A DNA stretch of 64,000 bases from Oscillatoriophycideae cyanobacterium NC_groundwater_1537_Pr4_S-0.65um_50_18 (GCA_016208305.1 JACQYI010000071.1:62001-126000); one strand, 5' to 3'. Shown: positions 52,496-61,843, numbered from the stretch's first letter. The notes: a model not told the origin generated them from the sequence alone. Numbers and translations: made by a program.

Positions 52496-53425
52496 ATGAC
52501 CCTAGAGACAAGCCGGAAGCTTTCATTCGATCGCTCCACGATCGCCCTTTTCAGCCTACTGCTCATCCTGTATGTGCCGCTGCTGGCCTATTGGGTGTAT
52601 GGCTGGTTGACTAAAAATATCAGCATTGAGCATGAGTACTTCAGCCACGGGCTGCTAGGGTTACCCTTTGCAGCCTACCTCTGCTGGCATCGGCGCGAGC
52701 GCTGGCGGCACATGCCTGATACAACCAATCCGACAAGGCAAATTTTAGGGCTGTCGCTCTTGATTCTGGGCGTATCGTTTTATCTCAGCAACCTGACGGA
52801 TCTGATCAATCTATCTCTCTTCACGCTTTTGATCGGCTTCTGTATCGGACTCAAAGGCTGGCCAGGGCTGCGGCTGCAAGCTTTTCCCCTGCTGCTGCTG
52901 CTGTTGGCCACCCCCAACGAAATTCCATATCTATTAACACCCTACACGCTGCCCCTACAAAGCCTGATCGCAGGTGTAGCGGGCTTTATTTTGACGCAGT
53001 TGGGCATGGATGTGCGGGTCGATCAGATTTACCTCTTTGTCAACGATCGCATTGTCGAAGTGGCTCCCTACTGCGCCGGATTAAAGATGCTGTTCACCAG
53101 CTTTTATGTAGGGCTGCTGCTGCTTTACTGGACGGGACAAACCTCACGACAAACGATCGCCTACTTCTATGCAGGCATCATCTTCATCAGCGTTACCGCC
53201 AATATTGTCCGCAATACCCTACTGACCTTTTTTCATGGCACAGGGCAAGATGCAGCGTTTCAATGGCTCCATGACGGCTGGGGCGGCGATGTTTACTCTA
53301 CGGCCATGTTGGGATTAATTGTTTTGTGGCTGCGCAGCCTGGAAGCTTGGAACGCAGCTGCCGAAGACGATTTCGAAAGCGACCCTGAAAACGGCTGTGA
53401 AACTGAGCCACAACCTGGAATTTGA
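52496..53425 (+). CDS. crtB: Cyanoexosortase B (membrane sorting protease)
   Basis: 309 residues with about eight helices. The catalytic triad is recognised as Cys193 in EVAPYCAGLKML, Arg239 in ANIVRNTLLTFFHG and a late His in QWLHDGWGG. Exosortases cut PEP-CTERM-type sorting signals and are linked to extracellular polysaccharide. The next gene is the typical small partner of this subtype, one base downstream of its stop, and polysaccharide export genes follow. No PEP-CTERM substrate is visible in the window. The symbol here denotes cyanoexosortase B, not phytoene synthase. Confidence 0.88.
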   Translation: MTLETSRKLSFDRSTIALFSLLLILYVPLLAYWVYGWLTKNISIEHEYFSHGLLGLPFAAYLCWHRRERWRHMPDTTNPTRQILGLSLLILGVSFYLSNLTDLINLSLFTLLIGFCIGLKGWPGLRLQAFPLLLLLLATPNEIPYLLTPYTLPLQSLIAGVAGFILTQLGMDVRVDQIYLFVNDRIVEVAPYCAGLKMLFTSFYVGLLLLYWTGQTSRQTIAYFYAGIIFISVTANIVRNTLLTFFHGTGQDAAFQWLHDGWGGDVYSTAMLGLIVLWLRSLEAWNAAAEDDFESDPENGCETEPQPGI

Positions 53426-53426
53426 C

Positions 53427-54152
53427 ATGACGCTGCAACCCCTTCCTAACTTTTCCTCTCGTCGATCGCCCTACAAAATTTGGCTGATTCTGTTTGTGTT
53501 GGCGATCGCCCTTGCCAGCGCCATTCCCAACTACCTGACGGGCAATTGGTCACTCAGCAGAGTGCCCAAACTGAGCAATGTTCCCCAGCTCCAAAGGCTA
53601 CAAAAGTCAGGCTTGAGTTTACCAGGCTGGCAGACGCTAAACCAAAAAACGATCGAGATTGGCGGGCATAAATGGTCAACCCAGGCGATCGTGCCGCAAT
53701 CTAGCCCCACTGATCCCGCCATTTTGCTCATGCTGCGTCCCCAGACCTGGCATCGTGACTTGCCGCAAGTGGATTGGATGGATGTTCGAGGCGGACGTAA
53801 CTGGACAGAAGAAGAGGAGCGATCGATCCGGTTCTCTGTAGCCGTTGAGCCAGAATCCGCTGCGGCATCACCCACACTGGTCAATGCCCGGTTTCTGCGC
53901 GGCTGGACAGCAGACAAAACCTATGCCGCCTTGCAATGGTACGCCTGGAAGGATGGCGGTCACTCAGCTCCGAGCCAATGGTTTTGGGCAGAGCAATTCT
54001 CACAGTTGCGCGATCGGCAGCATTTACCCTGGGTAGCCGTCAGTCTGCTGCTGCCCATGCCGCCCTTGAGCGAACTAGAAGCCATCCAACCTCAGGCCGA
54101 GGCGCTGGGTCAGCTGATTCAATCCAGGCTAGCGACAGAAGTTTTCCCATAA
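53427..54152 (+). CDS. Cyanoexosortase B system-associated protein
   Basis: 241 residues from the ATG at 53427, one base after the exosortase stop, so translation is probably coupled. One N-terminal membrane helix (IWLILFVLAIALASAIPN), then a soluble periplasmic domain with LQKSGLSLPGWQTL, PAILLMLRPQTWHRDLPQVDW and an acidic/aromatic stretch. It resembles EpsI-like partner proteins fused to or following exosortases. Its role in sorting or glycan attachment is inferred from the constant pairing. Confidence 0.8.
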   Translation: MTLQPLPNFSSRRSPYKIWLILFVLAIALASAIPNYLTGNWSLSRVPKLSNVPQLQRLQKSGLSLPGWQTLNQKTIEIGGHKWSTQAIVPQSSPTDPAILLMLRPQTWHRDLPQVDWMDVRGGRNWTEEEERSIRFSVAVEPESAAASPTLVNARFLRGWTADKTYAALQWYAWKDGGHSAPSQWFWAEQFSQLRDRQHLPWVAVSLLLPMPPLSELEAIQPQAEALGQLIQSRLATEVFP

Positions 54153-54314
54153 CGTTAGTTTTGTCTCGCACTTACTCAGTGCTTATATCTCTTAGTTCTT
54201 ATAGCTCCATATCTCACGGTCATCTCTTAGCCCGCTCAACCCAGTCATCTCAACCCAGTTCTTGCCTCCCGCATCGCTCTCGTCAGATTGTCTTGTTGGA
54301 TTTATCTAGCACTC

Positions 54315-55604
54315 ATGGTTTCTGCCCCTCCTCTCCCCAAGCCCCCCCTTGCCTCTAGGTTTGTGCCCAGCATCCTGCTATTTTGGCTGCTGCAAGCAGG
54401 TCTACTGCCACTCGTCGCCCTCAGTCAACCCCTACACAATCCAGCAAACCTCCCCTTCCCACCCTCTCTCCCTCCCACCCTCTCTCCTACTCTCCCTCCC
54501 TCCCTCCCTCCCTCCCACTCTCCCTCTCCCACCCAGCAGCTCTTAAAAGACGCGCGCCAGAGACTGATCGATCGCGGTGAACTCACCGGGTCACCTGACG
54601 AAACAGGCAACGCACCCCACACCGAAGCTGCGCCTTTAGATCCCTTCTTGGGCTATCAGTTGAGTGGCGGTGACACAATCTATGTCAATGTTCTGCGGTT
54701 TCCAGATCTATCGTTTCAAGGCACGATCGATCTGGAGGGCAATTTGCTCGTACCGCTCGTGGGAGTCTTGCACCTCAAAGGATTAACCACAGCACAGGCT
54801 CGAAGCCAGATTCAAATTGCGCTCGATCGCTATGTGGTGAATCCCCAGGTGGATGTAATTTTGATTGCCCAGCGACCCGTTCAGGTCACGATCTTAGGTG
54901 AGGTTGTGAAACCTGGACTTTACCCTCTGCCCGCGCCTCAGCTCTCCGTTGCGCTGCTGGCCGCAGGGGGAAGCACAGGGCTGGCCGATCTACGTGTTGT
55001 CAAAATTCGGCGAACCTTGGCCGACGGATCGATCGCCGAGCGAGAGGTTGATCTGTTTACGCCGCTCCGCGATGCCCAGTCTGTCCCCGATTTACGCCTG
55101 GATGATGGAGACACGATCATCATCCCCACGCTAACCGCCGAGAGTGAAGGATACGATCGCAACCTGATCGCCCGATCCAATCTGGCACAAGCCCAAATCA
55201 GCATTCGCGTGCTCAATTACGCCACAGGTCGAGGTGGCAGCTTGGGTACCCTCCAATTGGTCAATGGCAGCAGTTTTGTCGATGCCTTAACCGCCATTTC
55301 CCCCGACCTGAGCAGCGCCGATATCCGACATATTGCCCTAGTTCGTTTTGACCTACAGCAGGGCAAAGCCGTCACCCAAAAGCTAGATGGCAAAGATGCC
55401 ATGTTGGGCGATACGTCTCAAAATCCCATGCTGGAGCAAAACGATGTGATTGTAATTGGGCGAAATTTTGTTGCTCGCATTACCTACGCTCTCAACACCT
55501 TTACCCAACCTTTTCGCGACATTCTGGGCTTCCTGCTGTTTTTCGACTCTCTTTCTAATAGCGCCCAAAACCTTTTCCAACCCGACGGCAGCACCTCTCG
55601 CTAG
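54315..55604 (+). CDS. Polysaccharide export protein (Wza-like) with Pro/Ser-rich tract
   Basis: 429 residues from the ATG at 54315. Signal peptide at about residues 15-38, then a Pro/Ser-rich low-complexity stretch encoded by repeated TCCC, and two SLBB/Poly_export domains: LSGGDTIYVNVLRFPDLSFQ, QVDVILIAQRPVQVTILGEV-KPG and a second SLBB region near residues 210-260 (DDGDTIIIP). It would form the outer-membrane channel of an exopolysaccharide exporter with the Wzc-like protein downstream (ten bases after its stop). The TCCC tract could shift the frame if its unit number changes. Confidence 0.83.
   Translation: MVSAPPLPKPPLASRFVPSILLFWLLQAGLLPLVALSQPLHNPANLPFPPSLPPTLSPTLPPSLPPSHSPSPTQQLLKDARQRLIDRGELTGSPDETGNAPHTEAAPLDPFLGYQLSGGDTIYVNVLRFPDLSFQGTIDLEGNLLVPLVGVLHLKGLTTAQARSQIQIALDRYVVNPQVDVILIAQRPVQVTILGEVVKPGLYPLPAPQLSVALLAAGGSTGLADLRVVKIRRTLADGSIAEREVDLFTPLRDAQSVPDLRLDDGDTIIIPTLTAESEGYDRNLIARSNLAQAQISIRVLNYATGRGGSLGTLQLVNGSSFVDALTAISPDLSSADIRHIALVRFDLQQGKAVTQKLDGKDAMLGDTSQNPMLEQNDVIVIGRNFVARITYALNTFTQPFRDILGFLLFFDSLSNSAQNLFQPDGSTSR
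54493..54516 (+). repeat. (TCCC)6 tetranucleotide tract inside the Wza-like gene
   Basis: Six uninterrupted TCCC units within a longer C/T-rich stretch (about 54455-54531). Four-base units inside a reading frame allow slipped-strand frameshifts; two neighbouring frames are also open across the tract. Confidence 0.85.
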
Positions 55605-55613
55605 GCTCTCCTC

Positions 55614-57767
55614 ATGGCTCCTCCCTTACTCACTCGCTATCTCCTCGCACTCGATCGCCACAAATGGTTTGCTCTAGCCGGATTCATTGCCGTCACGGGG
55701 CTTTCGGGCGGTGTGGCGATTCTCCAGCCGCCACCCTCCAGCATTTATTTGGCTGAAGGACTGCTGATCTATGGCGCGCCACCTGAGATATTTTCGACAA
55801 CTGGGGCAAAACTGCAACAGCAGGGACAAGCCGTTACCCCAGAGATGCTGCTCTCTCGTCCTGTCTTGGAGTACACCCTGCAAAAGCTTGAGGAGCAAGA
55901 CATCAAGGTATCCGTTAAGCGGATTCAAGAGAGCACCAAAGTAGTGATCGCGGGGCAGGGGGATGACAAAGCTGCACCTGAGGCCAAAGAACAGACCCAA
56001 GGCTTACAAGTTTCTGTCACCTACCGCGATAGCCGAGGAGAGCGAGCCACTGCGATCGCCACTGCCCTCATGGACGCAATGGTAGAGCAGAGTCGCCAGT
56101 TTAACCAGCAGCAGCTTAACCGCATCAACGCCAACCTTAATCAGCTCTTGCCCAAAGTGACGCAAGAGTTGAGACAGGCCGAACAAAACCTTGAAGGGTA
56201 TGTGCGGCAAGAGGGAACTGCCCTGCAAGCCGCCGAAAGCGGCTCGTTACTCAGCAACATTACGGCCAACCAGCAGCAGCAGCGGCAGCTTCGCCTGAGT
56301 TTGTCTGGCATCGAGGCACAGCTTGTGAGCCTGCAATCTCGTCTGGGGATGACTCCCGATCAAGCCTATGCTTCTTCGGCACTCAGCGCCGACCCGATTA
56401 TTGGCGATCTGCGTGCCAAAATTTACCAGACCGAAGCCCAGCGCGATCTGCTAGCTAAAACGCTGCGACCCGATCACCCACTCATGGTGGATTTGCAAAA
56501 CCAGTTAAGTACCTATGCGCAGCTCTTGCAGTCTCGCGTAAGTGAAGTCTTGGGTGCCCCTCTGCAAGACAGCCAAATTCGGCAATCAATTAACCTCGAC
56601 CCAGCACGTCAACAGCTTGCCAGCACCTTAGTGGGGTTACAAACGCAGCGAGAAATTTCGCAGCAGCAATTGGCAGCTTTGAGTCAAACGGAACAAGAGC
56701 TACGGCAGGAATATTCGGGCATTCCCAACAAGCAGCTGGGGCAACAGCGTCTACAACAGCAGGTTATTCTCAAGCAGACCTTTTATGACCAGATTCAAGC
56801 TCGCTTAGCTGACGTGAAGCTAGCACAAGAGGAAACAGTGGGCAGCTTAGTCATTGCACAACCGCCGCAAGTCGAAGCCCTGCCTGTCAAAGCAGCCAGC
56901 AGCTTGGCGATTTTACTCATAGGCAGCTTGATGGGTTTGGTCGTGGGAGGTGGCCTGGTGCTGTTGCTCGATTCGATCGATCCCGTTATTTACACCCTAG
57001 AAGACCTGCAAAATGCCCTAAAAGCAGAGGATGTGCCAATTTTGGGGCTATTGCCGACCTTACCCTGGGATGGAGAAACCGCCAGTTTGGCGATCGCCAC
57101 CGATGCTTTGCCCACTGCTTATACAGAAACCTATGAGCGACTGCGGGGCAACCTTCAGCGACTGGGAGGCAGTAAAGGGTTACGGGTGGTACTCGTTACC
57201 AGCACCTTGAACGAAGAAGGCAAAACCGTGGTGGCCTATAATTTAGCGATCGCATCGGCGCGGGCTGGCAAGCGCACGCTGCTGATAGAAACCAACTTGC
57301 GATCGCCCTCTCCTGCAATCGCCCTGAAAGTCACGCTTGATTCCCACAGCCAGCTTGAGCCACTGCGCTACTATGGCAACCTATCAGACTGCATTCAAAT
57401 GGTGCCCGCCATTGAGAACCTTTACATTGTGCCTAGTGTCGGCCCCCAACGACAGGCCGCTGCCCTTTTGGAGTCTAGCGAGATGCATCGCCTGCTAGAG
57501 GATGCCCGCAACCGCTTTGACTTGGTGATTCTGGATGCACCTGCCCTCGATCGCTACAACGATGCCCTGCTGCTAGAACCCTACACCGACGGTCTGCTCT
57601 TGGTGACTCGCCCAGGCTATACAGAATCAGGGCCGCTCAACGAAGCGACACAGCAATTTGTTGAGTCTGAAGACATTCAGTTTTTAGGTGCTGTTGTCAA
57701 TGATGCGAATATGCCCCTTCAGTTTTCGGAAGCGATCGAAGTTGCGCGATCAACTGTTCTTCAATAA
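55614..57767 (+). CDS. Wzz/Wzc-like polysaccharide co-polymerase with BY-kinase-type ATPase
   Basis: 717 residues. N-terminal membrane helix near residue 20-38 and a second near residue 440 (SSLAILLIGSLMGLVVGGGL) enclose a periplasmic coiled-coil domain. The C-terminal ATPase has P-loop STLNEEGKTVVAYNLA, Walker A' LLIETNLRSP and Walker B VILDAPALDRY. Walker A' departs from the usual LLID-x-DLRRP (Asp to Glu and Asn), and no Tyr cluster is seen at the C-terminus, so autophosphorylation may be lost. It controls chain length and export. ATG at 55614, ten bases after the Wza-like stop. Confidence 0.83.
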   Translation: MAPPLLTRYLLALDRHKWFALAGFIAVTGLSGGVAILQPPPSSIYLAEGLLIYGAPPEIFSTTGAKLQQQGQAVTPEMLLSRPVLEYTLQKLEEQDIKVSVKRIQESTKVVIAGQGDDKAAPEAKEQTQGLQVSVTYRDSRGERATAIATALMDAMVEQSRQFNQQQLNRINANLNQLLPKVTQELRQAEQNLEGYVRQEGTALQAAESGSLLSNITANQQQQRQLRLSLSGIEAQLVSLQSRLGMTPDQAYASSALSADPIIGDLRAKIYQTEAQRDLLAKTLRPDHPLMVDLQNQLSTYAQLLQSRVSEVLGAPLQDSQIRQSINLDPARQQLASTLVGLQTQREISQQQLAALSQTEQELRQEYSGIPNKQLGQQRLQQQVILKQTFYDQIQARLADVKLAQEETVGSLVIAQPPQVEALPVKAASSLAILLIGSLMGLVVGGGLVLLLDSIDPVIYTLEDLQNALKAEDVPILGLLPTLPWDGETASLAIATDALPTAYTETYERLRGNLQRLGGSKGLRVVLVTSTLNEEGKTVVAYNLAIASARAGKRTLLIETNLRSPSPAIALKVTLDSHSQLEPLRYYGNLSDCIQMVPAIENLYIVPSVGPQRQAAALLESSEMHRLLEDARNRFDLVILDAPALDRYNDALLLEPYTDGLLLVTRPGYTESGPLNEATQQFVESEDIQFLGAVVNDANMPLQFSEAIEVARSTVLQ

Positions 57768-58193
57768 AGGATTACAGGCTAACTCGTTTGTCATGACTCA
57801 GGGTGAGCAGCAGCTGATTTGAAAAATTCAAATTTCCCCCCAGCAATCACAGTATCGATATGATTCTCATATCTTTTTAAAGTATAAAAACCTTGAAGTA
57901 TGAGAGTCAAAAGCATAATCTCTCAATATTTTGGTTGAGGACATCGAGAAATCGAGTCGTGGCCTTGCGTTTGTTAAGGTTTGGTTGCACAAAAGCTGAG
58001 ACAGTACAGCCCTACTGTAAAATTCTGAAACTTCAGTAGAATTACAGGGAATTAGCGCCAAATTCATGGCTGCAATAATCCAAAATGCTGATGCCCTGCG
58101 GCACTGAAGCCTGGAGAGGGTTACCCCATAGCCCCTCTCAACCGTTACATCTGATGTCACCTTCACCTGAATTACTTGTAAGGAGTTTATAAA
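57768..58193. other. Promoter region of aqpZ
   Basis: 426 bases without a supported gene. A 99-codon minus-strand frame (57867-58166) has no recognised content. AAGGAG precedes the aqpZ start by seven bases. Nothing else firm was seen. Confidence 0.5.
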
Positions 58194-58955
58194 ATGCCAC
58201 TTACAAAACGCTGTATTGCTGAGTTTATTGGCACGTTTTGGCTCGTGTTTGGCGGTTGCGGTAGCGCTGTGTTAGCGGCGGCTTTTCCCTATACTGCTGC
58301 CCCCGACGGCAATTCCAACTTTTTTGGTCTGGGCTTTTTGGGCGTGTCCTTGGCCTTTGGTCTGACGGTTCTCACCATGGCCTATGCGATCGGTCACATT
58401 TCCGGTTGTCATCTCAATCCGGCTGTGTCCTTTGGTCTATGGGCTGGGAAGCGTTTCCCCGGTTCAGAGCTACTGCCCTACATCATCGCTCAAGTCTTGG
58501 GCGGTGCTTTGGCAGGTGGACTCATCTTCCTGATCGCTAGCGGTAGGGAAGGCTTTGCCCTTACAGGAAGCAACCCTCTAGCCACCAATGGCTTCGGCGC
58601 ACATTCGCCGGGGGGCTACACGCTGGTAGCTTGCTTCATTGCTGAAGTGGTTCTCACCTTTATCTTCTTGATGATCATCTTGGGAGCAACCGATCGCCGC
58701 GCTCCTCAAGGTTTCGCTCCCATTGCGATCGGCATGGCTTTGACGCTTATCCACCTCATCAGCATTCCAGTCACCAACACCTCCGTTAACCCTGCTCGGA
58801 GCACAGGTGTAGCCTTGTTTGCGGGTGTTGAACTCCTTAGTCAAGTCTGGCTGTTTTGGCTAGCACCTATTCTGGGCGCTGTCTTGGCGGGTTTCCTCTA
58901 CAACTCTGTATTTGAAGTTAGCCCCCTAGAAGAGCGTGTCAGAGAGCATGTTTAG
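58194..58955 (+). CDS. aqpZ: Aquaporin Z
   Basis: 253 residues, six helices and both NPA loops: HLNPAVSFG (75-77) and SVNPARST (199-202, with the selectivity-filter Arg). A His in LTLIHLIS near residue 187 also fits the water-selective filter rather than a glycerol channel. It provides water flow across the plasma membrane. ATG at 58194 after AAGGAG. A strong terminator follows the gene. Confidence 0.95.
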   Translation: MPLTKRCIAEFIGTFWLVFGGCGSAVLAAAFPYTAAPDGNSNFFGLGFLGVSLAFGLTVLTMAYAIGHISGCHLNPAVSFGLWAGKRFPGSELLPYIIAQVLGGALAGGLIFLIASGREGFALTGSNPLATNGFGAHSPGGYTLVACFIAEVVLTFIFLMIILGATDRRAPQGFAPIAIGMALTLIHLISIPVTNTSVNPARSTGVALFAGVELLSQVWLFWLAPILGAVLAGFLYNSVFEVSPLEERVREHV

Positions 58956-59018
58956 GCTCATGTTCTGATGCGTTTGTAGAATTGATGGTTTGATCTGTGG
59001 GGTGTCCCGCAAATACAG

Positions 59019-59053
59019 AGGAGGACTGCGGTAGCCGCAGTCCTCCTTTTTTA
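59019..59053 (+). terminator. Intrinsic terminator after aqpZ
   Basis: Stem AGGAGGACTGCGG, loop TAG and mirror, followed by about six T. It ends the aqpZ transcript. Confidence 0.9.
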
Positions 59054-59073
59054 TATCCTCAGTAGATCGCAAA

Positions 59074-59114
59074 TTAGGGTTTTGTGGTGCGCTCCGCGCA
59101 CCACAAAACCCTAA
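59074..59114. repeat. 19-bp-arm palindrome between aqpZ and DUF3181 gene
   Basis: Perfect inverted repeat TTAGGGTTTTGTGGTGCGC with loop TCC. It lies between converging genes and follows the aqpZ terminator by 20 bases. The GTGCGC-TCC-GCGCAC core matches those at 46143 and 33502. Confidence 0.85.
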
Positions 59115-59165
59115 AAGCTGGATTTCAGAAAAATAGTAGCGCTTTGCAATCTACTGCTCCTATTT

Positions 59166-59468
59166 CTACAAGTCATGCTGAAATTCTTCAATAACATCCA
59201 TGAGATGTACTTGAGACTGCATCGGCAGCAGATCAGACAGAGGAACCTCTCGCTTGCCGCCCCCTAACTTAATAGAGATACCTTTTAGAATGTCTAGAAC
59301 CTGATCTTCCAAAACGCTGCCCTTACTCAGGAGCGGATAAAGCTGCTCGGCGAGGGCAGTGTGCAAATGGGCATCACGCAGATACAAATGCCATTTAGCC
59401 ACATCCATGTAGACGTTCTCGCCGATCGCCCCGGCCAATTTTTCGATCGCTTCACTGGAACCAACCAT
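59166..59468 (-). CDS. DUF3181 family protein
   Basis: 100 residues of a cyanobacterial family with no assigned function. Landmarks: EKLAGAIGENVYMDVAKWHL and LRDAHLHTALAEQLYPLL near the N-terminus, then GISIKLGGGKREVPLSDLL. Soluble and largely helical. A 2TM protein gene lies 20 bases upstream in the same direction, so the two are likely co-transcribed. Confidence 0.78.
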   Translation of the reverse strand: MVGSSEAIEKLAGAIGENVYMDVAKWHLYLRDAHLHTALAEQLYPLLSKGSVLEDQVLDILKGISIKLGGGKREVPLSDLLPMQSQVHLMDVIEEFQHDL

Positions 59469-59487
59469 AAAATTTGTCTCCTAGACA

Positions 59488-59748
59488 CTAGCCCTGACGA
59501 GATGACGTGGGATCAGAATAATCTGCGATCGCAAAGATGTACAGCCCATGAGCCACCAAGATTGCCAGCGTGATGCCCGTGAACCAAATAGTCCATGGCC
59601 AATCCGCTTTTTGAATAATGCGGGCGAACCAGGCTCCAGAATTGAAGCAGCCAAAAGCCGCCACATGCACCGCAAAAGTCATCCGATCGTCTAATTTGCG
59701 GTAATCAGGGTCTTTGCGATCGGGTTTACGAGACCAACGAGGAGGCAT
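59488..59748 (-). CDS. 2TM-domain small membrane protein
   Basis: 86 residues with a basic N-terminus (MPPRWSRKPDRKDPDYRKLD), two hydrophobic helices (VHVAAFGCFNSGAWFARII and WFTGITLAILVAHGLYIFAI) joined by a short loop with KADWPWT, and a short polar tail. This is the cyanobacterial 2TM type. Role unknown. It precedes the DUF3181 gene by 20 bases. Confidence 0.7.
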   Translation of the reverse strand: MPPRWSRKPDRKDPDYRKLDDRMTFAVHVAAFGCFNSGAWFARIIQKADWPWTIWFTGITLAILVAHGLYIFAIADYSDPTSSRQG

Positions 59749-59866
59749 AGATCAATCAGGATAAGGAATGGGGAAAAAGGAACGGGAACAAACAGTGACC
59801 CTTGTTTTTGAGGGCACAGCTGCATTCATCGCTGAATGCCGTAAGGCTTCTCTAACTTGTCTTCTT

Positions 59867-60382
59867 CTATTGTAGAAGGGAATAGTCGCCTGATTTGCCG
59901 CCTGTTTTCTGTAAGAGGTAGATGGACTCGATCTGAATCGATTTTTCTAGCGCTTTCGCCATGTCATACAGCGTTAAAGCCGCCACCGAAACAGCCGTCA
60001 GCGCCTCCATTTCTACTCCTGTCTCCGCTTTAATTTTCACCTCAGCCTGGATCTGATAACCTGGTAGCTCGGCATCGGGCGTAATCTTTACCTCTACCTT
60101 GTGCAGTGGCAAAGGATGGCAGAGCGGAATCAAATTTGCCGTCTGCTTAGCCGCCATGATGCCCGCGAGTCGAGCAGTGCCCAACACGTCTCCTTTGGGC
60201 GCATTGCCCGACTGAATAGCCGCGAACGTTTCTGGCAGCATTCGCACTCGCCCCACGGCGATCGCCGTTCTCACCGTTGGCACTTTGGCGGAAACATCCA
60301 CCATTTGGGCTTGCCCTTGGGCATCGAGATGCGTCAGAGACGCAGAAGATAAAGGATTTTGTGTCACAGCTCTTTCTATCAT
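59867..60382 (-). CDS. moaC: Cyclic pyranopterin monophosphate synthase
   Basis: 171 residues. It converts the MoaA product to cPMP in molybdenum cofactor synthesis. Landmarks: [33 protein letters not shown] followed by [26 protein letters not shown] and MAKALEKSI, with the end [13 protein letters not shown] at 60382. A tRNA gene lies 50 bases upstream on the other strand. Confidence 0.96.
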   Translation of the reverse strand: MIERAVTQNPLSSASLTHLDAQGQAQMVDVSAKVPTVRTAIAVGRVRMLPETFAAIQSGNAPKGDVLGTARLAGIMAAKQTANLIPLCHPLPLHKVEVKITPDAELPGYQIQAEVKIKAETGVEMEALTAVSVAALTLYDMAKALEKSIQIESIYLLQKTGGKSGDYSLLQ

Positions 60383-60433
60383 GGGGTTTTGTGTGTTACT
60401 ATATCAATCAGTGCAAGAAATTGCGCAAAAGTT

Positions 60434-60507
60434 GGGTGTGTAGCTCAGTGGACTAGAGCACGTGGCTACGGACCACGGTGTCGGGGGTTCGAATCCCTCC
60501 TCGCCCG
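60434..60507 (+). tRNA. tRNA-Arg (ACG)
   Basis: 74 nt, CCA not encoded. Acceptor 5' GGGTGTG and 3' CTCGCCC with discriminator G; D arm TAGCTCAGTGGACTAGAGCA; anticodon stem CGTGG/CCACG with loop CTACGGA, anticodon ACG (read as ICG after deamination); T arm GGGGGTTCGAATCCCTCC. A T-T mismatch occurs in the acceptor stem. Confidence 0.96.
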
Positions 60508-60526
60508 TACAAACAGAAAAGCCTGT

Positions 60527-60564
60527 AAGAATAGAGGAGATGCTTAAGCATCTCCTCTATTCTT
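60527..60564. terminator. 38-bp perfect palindrome after tRNA-Arg
   Basis: AAGAATAGAGGAGATGCTT and its exact complement with no spacer. It lies between the tRNA and the converging MFS gene and can end both transcripts. Confidence 0.85.
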
Positions 60565-60592
60565 CTATGGAGCGATAGGCAGCAGGTCAGCA

Positions 60593-61843
60593 TTAGGAAA
60601 GATGCTGAGCGATCGTCAGATCAACCGCATAGACATCTCGCCCTTGCCCTAGCGCATATCGCAGTGACGTGGGCAAAGTTTTGCTGGCACAGGTCAGAAA
60701 AATCAGGAGTCCCAAAAAAGATAGAGCCGCAGAAAGCCCAAATAATCCGCGATAGCCCCAGTCTGCGGCGATCGCCCCTAAAACCGGGCCTGCCAAGGCG
60801 ATTCCGGTGTCAAATCCGACCATACAGACCCCAAAGGTTCGCCCTCGTTCGTCTGGGTGCGATCGGTCTGCCATTAATGCCGCCATCATCGGAATCAAGA
60901 TGCCCGCACCCATGCCTTCCAGAATTGCCGCCATCAAGAACATCGTCTCATTCTGAGCTTGCCAGAGAATCGCCATTGCCAGGGCATAGAGCACCAAGCT
61001 AATGCTGATAAAGCCGCCTCGCCCGTAGCGATCGCTCAAAGGGCCAACAATCAGTCGAATGCTGAAGCTGGCGATCGCAGCAGCGGTATAAAATAGCCCG
61101 ATATTGAGGCTTACCCCCGCCTCACGGATAAACAGCGGTACAAAAGTACTCAGCGTTCCAAACGCCAGCCCAATCATCAGCAAAATTAAGGCGGGTATGC
61201 GAATCCGCGCATCGCCCAACAGACTCCAAAAAGGCTGGTTAGAAGTTCGATTGGCTTGGTACGGCATGACCGGAGGGGCAATGACTTGAGCCGTAAAAAT
61301 TAGCCCAATCACGCCCAACCCAGCCGTCATCAAAAACATAGGAGTATAGCCAAACCACTCGTGACAAAAGCCGCCCAGAGCAGGGCCGATCGCCATCCCC
61401 ACCGGGTTAACCAAGCTCATGTAACCAATGACTTCTCCCCGATTTTGGGGTGGCGACAGGTCAACCACCAGCGCATTATAAGCCAGGGCAAACGCCGCAA
61501 TACTGATGCCGTGAAAGGCGCGAATCCCAATCAGGAGCGGAATGCTTTCGGTTGCCATATAGCCAAGGGGGGCGATCGCAATCACAGCCATGCCAATTAG
61601 TAGCACGAGTTTCCGACCGCGATCATCTGCTAACTGAGCCAGCCAGCTGCGAGAAGGTAGCAGACCCAAGGCAAAGGCACCAATCACAATGCCGACCGTA
61701 TGCTTGTCTGCGCCTACAGATTCGACATAAAGCGGCAAGGTAGGCAACATGGCCGCCAGCCCTGCCCAAAACAAAAGACCTGCCGCGAATAAGATCAGCA
61801 GGTTGCGCCGGAGTGCTGGACTTAAGGTATCAAAGACTTTCAC
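60593..61843 (-). CDS. MFS transporter, multidrug-efflux type
   Basis: 416 residues, twelve helices. The MFS motif A-like loop between helices 2 and 3 reads WLAQLADDRGRKLVLLIG; FVPLFIREAG and GPLSDRYGRGGFI are in the second half. Drug:H+ antiporter-like. ATG at 61843. Alone in its direction; substrate unknown. Confidence 0.87.
   Translation of the reverse strand: MKVFDTLSPALRRNLLILFAAGLLFWAGLAAMLPTLPLYVESVGADKHTVGIVIGAFALGLLPSRSWLAQLADDRGRKLVLLIGMAVIAIAPLGYMATESIPLLIGIRAFHGISIAAFALAYNALVVDLSPPQNRGEVIGYMSLVNPVGMAIGPALGGFCHEWFGYTPMFLMTAGLGVIGLIFTAQVIAPPVMPYQANRTSNQPFWSLLGDARIRIPALILLMIGLAFGTLSTFVPLFIREAGVSLNIGLFYTAAAIASFSIRLIVGPLSDRYGRGGFISISLVLYALAMAILWQAQNETMFLMAAILEGMGAGILIPMMAALMADRSHPDERGRTFGVCMVGFDTGIALAGPVLGAIAADWGYRGLFGLSAALSFLGLLIFLTCASKTLPTSLRYALGQGRDVYAVDLTIAQHLS

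Noticed and set aside
54349-54580. Two extra frames across the TCCC tract
   Set aside because: Ser/Pro/Leu repeats produced by the tetranucleotide itself; not independent genes, though relevant to frame switching.
57867-58166. 99-codon minus-strand frame before aqpZ
   Set aside because: No recognised motif and it covers the expected aqpZ promoter.
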